From positions 1 through 9,334 of the forward strand of contig DAIEST010000230.1 of NCBI GenBank assembly GCA_027346125.1: a stretch of 9,334 bases of DNA. The letters are read 5' to 3'. Shown here piece by piece: positions 6,728 through 9,334 of this stretch. The stretch's first letter is position 1. Every line of letters starts with the position of its first letter. The notes under the pieces are model-generated. The model was not told the origin of the DNA. It made no database searches and saw nothing but the letters and a program-made list of their open reading frames with translations. The position numbers and the translations under genes were made by a program. Origin of the DNA: Leptospirillum sp. (GTDB lineage: Bacteria > Nitrospirota > Leptospirillia > Leptospirillales > Leptospirillaceae).

Positions 6728-7564
6728 GAGTCTGTTGCTTTCGACATAATCTCTAGCCGTAAGATCGTCTAATGTTTGGACTACACCATCGATATTTTCA
6801 AACCGACCAGAAGGACGAACTAAGTTTAACCAAACTTTCAGGTGTTGGTCCCAGTTTGTTTCCCTTGACTCCGATGGAGTCTCCTCCCTTTTGATGAAAT
6901 AGAAAATAAGGTCAAGCCGGTCTGCTTTCCAAGAAGGTTCTGCTTTCACACGGATCTCTCGTAAGGACCTGAGTGATATTCCTTCTTCACTGTCCCTCGA
7001 ATGCTTTCCTTTCAAGCGGTCCTTTAATTTTCTGACAAATTGATTGAAATCGTCCGGAAAAGCGAAGCGGGACCACTTCCTCGCCAACGCAATCGAAAGA
7101 GTTCTGAATTCTGTATCGCTGAAACAACCTCGTATGCGTGTCCAATTTAAAAGGACGGCTTTTTCCACGGTCATTATCCGGTCGAGATCGGCTACAAGTT
7201 TCCTGTCGGCCACTCCCGGTATGTAGGCGTAATTTACTCGAAGATTTCGGTGAATCTCGTCTAATTTAATGTCATCGACCTCGACAAGGGGACAAACTTC
7301 GATAAACGGTCGCTCCATACAACATCGAACGATATCGCATGACTGTGTAGCAACCATAAACCCCATGACCTCTTCTTCTGCCGCTTCGGAAGAATCGTCA
7401 TCGGAAATAGCGTTTCTTGCAGCACCAGTTAAGGGTGATTCAGGATTGATGCGAAACAAAATCCAATAACCCTCGCCAATCACACAGTCGCCTTGCCTCC
7501 AATCCTGAAGAATCTTGTCGATATCGTTGGCTGTATCTGATCCGTCATCATCATTCAATTTCAC
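6632..7564 (-). CDS. Unrecognised accessory protein with QGD and TQSCDIV motifs; C-terminus replaced by IS antisense
   Basis: Third gene of the cassette, 310 residues, family unknown to me. Near the N-terminus are ILQDWRQGDCVIGEGYWILF (19-38), an acidic low-complexity loop (SDDDSSEAAEEE, 54-65) and GFMVATQSCDIVRC (68-81). The layout 'xQGD... then V-x-[ST]-Q-x-C-D-I' recurs in uncharacterised proteins of phage and defence-type loci, and looks like a small beta-barrel domain; the Cys-Asp pair could be functional. The middle (140-250) is charged and mainly helical. Soluble, no signal peptide. The GTG start at 7564 has AAAAGGA nine bases upstream and overlaps the previous gene by 14 bases; the frame extends to 7612 but without a ribosome-binding site. 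From about residue 282 the codons are the complement of the IS transposase start (6659-6721), so the native C-terminus is lost or altered. Function unknown. Confidence 0.7.
   Translation of the reverse strand: MKLNDDDGSDTANDIDKILQDWRQGDCVIGEGYWILFRINPESPLTGAARNAISDDDSSEAAEEEVMGFMVATQSCDIVRCCMERPFIEVCPLVEVDDIKLDEIHRNLRVNYAYIPGVADRKLVADLDRIMTVEKAVLLNWTRIRGCFSDTEFRTLSIALARKWSRFAFPDDFNQFVRKLKDRLKGKHSRDSEEGISLRSLREIRVKAEPSWKADRLDLIFYFIKREETPSESRETNWDQHLKVWLNLVRPSGRFENIDGVVQTLDDLTARDYVESNRLDLDHMQSLPLLRRHQKSVLSVCHPRSFRSLS
6642..6653 (+). promoter_or_regulatory. GAAA-capped hairpin holding the transposase ribosome-binding site
   Basis: CTCC (6642-6645), loop GAAA and GGAG (6650-6653) form a tetraloop hairpin that pairs with the Shine-Dalgarno of the transposase start at 6659. 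In fragment B the same stem (9187-9190 with 9196-9199) is kept with a five-base loop, and the SD-to-ATG distance is unchanged. This suggests selection to keep transposase translation low. Confidence 0.45.
6659..6772 (+). pseudogene. Truncated ISNCY-family transposase, N-terminus only
   Basis: ATG at 6659 with AAGGAG five bases upstream opens a frame reading MTDGKDRLLMTAKERKRLHV, then VKI, which resembles the start of ISNCY-type transposases (a short polar lead, then LTxxERxRLxVI before the HTH). Family likeness stops at about codon 23 (6727); the frame then runs through unrelated cassette sequence to TAA at 6770-6772. The HTH and the DDE catalytic core are absent, so it cannot be active. It is antisense to the end of the unrecognised gene at 6632-7564, and that gene's last 28 or so codons are made from this sequence. 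The truncation point marks the left edge of the inserted or recombined accessory cassette. Confidence 0.6.
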
Positions 7565-8240
7565 GCTGTTTGATCCTTTTGGTTCGGACCACCCGTCCCT
7601 TTTCGGACGCACGATGAATACGGTCGTTCATCGCGTCAACGAGTTGTTCGGGAGGCAACGGTGATCGCAAAATCTTTTCGGTACGATCAAGTCTGGAATT
7701 CGGCAATTTTTTTCTACCGGTTTCTATGCCTAGAAGATTTTCAGCCTCCGTGAAATTTCCCTTTGATATCAAATCAAACGGAGTACGGCCATCGATTGCC
7801 AGAAAGATGGCCGATCGGTTATCCCGCGCGTTTCCACGGTCAACCTTGCGAATAAAATCCAGAGTCCTCAAAAGTAACACCTCTTTACCGGACCTCAACG
7901 GTTTTCCGCTTGCCCAAAAGTGAACGCTACGGCGGGAAACATGAAACAATCTTCCCAACTCTTCCCATGTCAGTCCGGAGATTTGACGAATTTCCGAGAT
8001 GGCCCGTCTCGTGGTTATCCCTTGGTTTTCGGTCAAAGCCAATTCTTCCAAGAGGGGAACCTCTCCGAATCCCGAGCTGGTCGAGGCCTCCGGGAAAACA
8101 ACGCGATTTTCCCCAATATGATTCGGTTCCGCCGAAGACGTGTTCGGTATTGCCAATAGTCCGCCGACACTTACACCAAGAGTCACAACAAGAACGGTTT
8201 TTTTGGCAAACGTGACCAAGAGAGATTCCGATGGATTCAT
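7551..8240 (-). CDS. Helix-turn-helix protein with N-terminal hydrophobic segment (Xre/antitoxin-like)
   Basis: Second gene of the cassette, 229 residues. Residues 15-31 (TVLVVTLGVSVGGLLAI) form a hydrophobic segment preceded by two lysines and followed by TSSAEP, which resembles a signal peptide or membrane anchor. Residues 79-113 are a clear HTH (AISEIRQISGLTWEELGRLF, then HVSRRSVHFWASGK). The later part, IDGRTPFDLISKGNFTEAEN (about 149-168) followed by LLG, recalls the C-terminal domain of Xre/ParS-type antitoxins. The tail is strongly basic. The ATG at 8240 overlaps the stop of the TIGR04255 gene as ATGA, with GGAGG six bases upstream, so this start is well supported and the hydrophobic segment is truly translated. 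Its role is probably DNA binding and control of the cassette. How an HTH works behind such a segment is unclear: membrane-tethered regulator or sensor are options. Confidence 0.8.
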   Translation of the reverse strand: MNPSESLLVTFAKKTVLVVTLGVSVGGLLAIPNTSSAEPNHIGENRVVFPEASTSSGFGEVPLLEELALTENQGITTRRAISEIRQISGLTWEELGRLFHVSRRSVHFWASGKPLRSGKEVLLLRTLDFIRKVDRGNARDNRSAIFLAIDGRTPFDLISKGNFTEAENLLGIETGRKKLPNSRLDRTEKILRSPLPPEQLVDAMNDRIHRASEKGRVVRTKRIKQREIE

Positions 8241-9031
8241 GGCTTGCCTCCGTATCGCTTAAGAAACTCGTCCGTGACAGCCCAGCGGAAGAACGAATAG
8301 ATCCGTTCGGCCAATTTTTGGGTTTGCAACAAGAGCGTTTCAATGTCGAAAGGCCTGGTGTTGGCCACAAAAGCATCGATGTCCAAAAGCCAACTGCGCT
8401 CGTCTATCGGCTCGATTGAGTTAGGATCTACAGTCGCCTGCGGCGGGAGGAAGCCCCAACGTGCCAACAATTCCCCTGATTCCTCGCCGATAACGAACAG
8501 ACTTTCCGTGATTGAATGGCGAATCGTTTCAGAAGGAATGCCACTCAAGACCCCCAAGACATCAGGACGAACCATTGACGGAAGATGTTGGAAATCCTTT
8601 TCGGTCACCCGGTCCACATAACGAACACCAAGACGATCCACCATCTCAGTGCCGATCTGTGTGTTGAATGCCATCAATAACTTTAAAAGTCGATCTATAA
8701 AATCTTTCCTGCTTGTGTATTCCTTTGTTTCAAGCGCCAAAAAGTTCTGGCCAAGGGACGCACGCCAAACTTCCTTTTGATCAAAAAAACGCCAAATAGT
8801 ACTGGAGCGAGGTTCTGCGACCCCTTTCGCAAAAAACAACCCTTGGCTCACCTCTGATCGCATGATTGGATAATCATGCCTGATGCTTTCTTGAAACGGC
8901 GCGATGAAATCGTTTTTTTCCATGGAAACAATCGCTGGAAAACGGATTTGGGTGATTACCCTGACGAGCGGAGCTTTCTCTAGCGGCACCTCCGCCGGCG
9001 ATCCGCCAATCAATGGGCTCTTTGCAGACAT
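8237..9031 (-). CDS. TIGR04255-family protein, first gene of the accessory cassette
   Basis: A 264-residue soluble protein matching the sporadically distributed TIGR04255 family, whose function is not established as far as I know. Typical signatures are the N-terminal PLEKAPLVRVITQIRFPAI (16-34), the middle WRFFDQKEVWRASLGQNFLA (80-99) followed by LETKEYTSR, RLGVRYVDRV (133-142), WLLDIDAF (214-221) and the end FFRWAVTDEFLKRYG (247-261). Length is normal, and no frameshift or truncation is seen. The ATG at 9031 has GGAGA nine bases upstream. The open frame reaches 9139, but that extension runs through the promoter region and into the IS fragment and is not part of the family. Its stop overlaps the next gene's start by ATGA. 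Members of this family are scattered across bacteria next to regulators or small unknown genes, as here, which fits a mobile defence- or toxin-antitoxin-like module; that role is inference. Confidence 0.85.
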   Translation of the reverse strand: MSAKSPLIGGSPAEVPLEKAPLVRVITQIRFPAIVSMEKNDFIAPFQESIRHDYPIMRSEVSQGLFFAKGVAEPRSSTIWRFFDQKEVWRASLGQNFLALETKEYTSRKDFIDRLLKLLMAFNTQIGTEMVDRLGVRYVDRVTEKDFQHLPSMVRPDVLGVLSGIPSETIRHSITESLFVIGEESGELLARWGFLPPQATVDPNSIEPIDERSWLLDIDAFVANTRPFDIETLLLQTQKLAERIYSFFRWAVTDEFLKRYGGKP

Positions 9032-9065
9032 GTTTTTGTTCTCCAGTGAAAATCCAGATATCAAA

Positions 9066-9076
9066 TATTCTGAATA
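9066..9076. promoter_or_regulatory. Candidate operator of the accessory cassette
   Basis: TATTC-T-GAATA is a perfect 5+1+5 inverted repeat placed just downstream of the proposed -10 box, about where transcription would start. The HTH protein encoded by the second gene is the obvious candidate ligand. Confidence 0.4.
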
Positions 9077-9077
9077 A

Positions 9078-9106
9078 GAAATAACACATCCCGAAAAAAA
9101 TGTGAA
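9078..9106 (-). promoter_or_regulatory. Possible promoter of the accessory cassette
   Basis: On the minus strand TTCACA (9106-9101, five of six to TTGACA) and TATTTC (9083-9078) are 17 bases apart. The -10 is weak. It is the only reasonable pair between the IS fragment and the first cassette gene, so the cassette appears to carry its own promoter rather than depend on the IS. Confidence 0.4.
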
Positions 9107-9120
9107 GTATGATGTGAAGT
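9100..9120. repeat. Tandem ATGTGAAGT direct repeat overlapping the cassette -35 box
   Basis: ATGTGAAGT occurs at 9100-9108 and again at 9112-9120, a 12-base period close to one helical turn. The first copy covers the proposed -35 box, so the pair could be an activator or repressor site. Confidence 0.4.
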
Positions 9121-9121
9121 T

Positions 9122-9218
9122 AGTCTTCTTTGCGGACACTGTGGCAGCAAGACAGAAATGTCCTTAACCGGATATGTCATGAAAGACTCCGATAAGGAGA
9201 GTTCATGAACGACGCCGA
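9122..9218 (+). mobile_element. Left-end fragment B of the same ISNCY-like insertion sequence
   Basis: A second, diverged copy of the IS left end in the same orientation as fragment A: TTCTTTGCGGACACTGTGGC near 9126-9145, one 19-base unit AGCAAGACAGAAATGTCCT at 9146-9164, GTCATGAAAGACTCCG at 9176-9191, the SD hairpin and an ATG at 9205. The transposase reads MNDAE, aligning with MTDGK of fragment A, and similarity then ends near 9218. Sequence differences show the copies are not a recent duplication or a simple target duplication. Only one 19-base unit is kept, against two in A. Confidence 0.6.
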
Positions 9219-9222
9219 ATCA

Positions 9223-9231
9223 TGCTATATT
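9223..9231 (+). promoter_or_regulatory. Possible extended -10 promoter for the queD-like gene
   Basis: TGCTATATT matches an extended -10 element (TGnTATAAT) with one mismatch, about 54 bases before the GTG start at 9285. No good -35 is present, which is acceptable for extended -10 promoters. It starts directly after the IS fragment. Confidence 0.35.
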
Positions 9232-9284
9232 CCAGAACCGGGATCGGCTAGAATGTCGAAGACTTTGCATGAAAGGATCTGGTC

Positions 9285-9334
9285 GTGTTTCTGATTTCCG
9301 TATCCGCCACGTTTGCCGCTTCCCATATCATTCC
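9285..9334 (+). CDS. Start of a probable 6-carboxytetrahydropterin synthase (QueD/6-PTPS family), partial
   Basis: GTG at 9285 has AAAGGAT seven bases upstream and opens a frame with no stop before the right edge. The 16 complete codons read VFLISVSATFAASHII. This matches the N-terminus of the QueD/6-pyruvoyltetrahydropterin synthase family (usually MFxxxVxxxFsAAHxL), where the histidine in the AAH-like element, here ASH at residues 12-14, is the first zinc ligand. The enzyme makes 6-carboxy-tetrahydropterin for queuosine and other 7-deazapurines. The call rests on few residues, so other proteins are possible. It reads away from the IS fragment and is probably a resident chromosomal gene bordering the island. 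Confidence 0.5.
   Translation, partial: MFLISVSATFAASHII

Noticed and set aside
9032..9139. N-terminal extension of the TIGR04255 protein to 9139
   Set aside because: It covers the promoter, the repeats and part of the IS end; the internal ATG at 9031 has its own ribosome-binding site and starts just before the family homology.
1..9334. tRNA, rRNA, CRISPR array, riboswitch or replication origin
   Set aside because: No cloverleaf or rRNA-like stretch, no regularly spaced repeat array and no known riboswitch core was noticed on either strand. Without a covariance-model search, small RNAs cannot be excluded.

Overview
The window comes from a GC-rich bacterial chromosome, with an interruption of visibly more AT-rich, acquired DNA between about 6.56 and 9.22 kb. 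Conserved blocks are a Hyf/Hyc-type (hydrogenase-4-like) membrane module, a Fur-family regulator, a BNR/Ycf48-like lipoprotein and an exported beta-rich protein. This would fit a Gram-negative chemolithotroph; an acidophilic iron oxidiser of the Leptospirillum type is a guess from gene content and base composition, not something the sequence proves.

Layout. (1) 1-3524, minus strand: a tightly packed operon higA-like > hyfB-like > hyfC-like > hyfE-like, the last running off the left edge. Stops and starts abut (one base, four bases and zero bases between genes), and a good promoter with inverted repeats sits just upstream at 3559-3587. The first gene is a HigA-type DNA-binding protein without a visible HigB toxin, so it may act as the operon's own regulator. 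(2) 3525-3741: divergent control region. (3) 3742-4236, plus strand: Fur-family metalloregulator, whose stop codon interlocks with that of the next, convergent gene. (4) 4233-6351, minus strand: BNR/Ycf48-like lipoprotein preceded by an exported, probably outer-membrane protein. (5) About 6561-9218: an accessory island. Two fragments of the same left end of an ISNCY-like insertion sequence, in the same orientation, flank a three-gene minus-strand operon: a TIGR04255-family protein, a helix-turn-helix protein with an N-terminal hydrophobic segment, and an unrecognised protein with a QGD...TQSCDIV signature. The first two overlap as ATGA and the second and third overlap by 14 bases. The last gene reads into the antisense of the IS transposase, so its C-terminus is a chimera. 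(6) 9285-9334, plus strand: the first 16 codons of a probable 6-carboxytetrahydropterin synthase (QueD-like) gene, running off the right edge.

The most interesting part is the three-gene cassette: compact, translationally coupled, with its own promoter and a candidate operator, AT-rich, and bounded by IS debris. That is the usual form of a horizontally acquired defence or toxin-antitoxin-like module, but its function cannot be read from the sequence. The second item is the HigA-like protein coupled directly to an energy-converting membrane complex.
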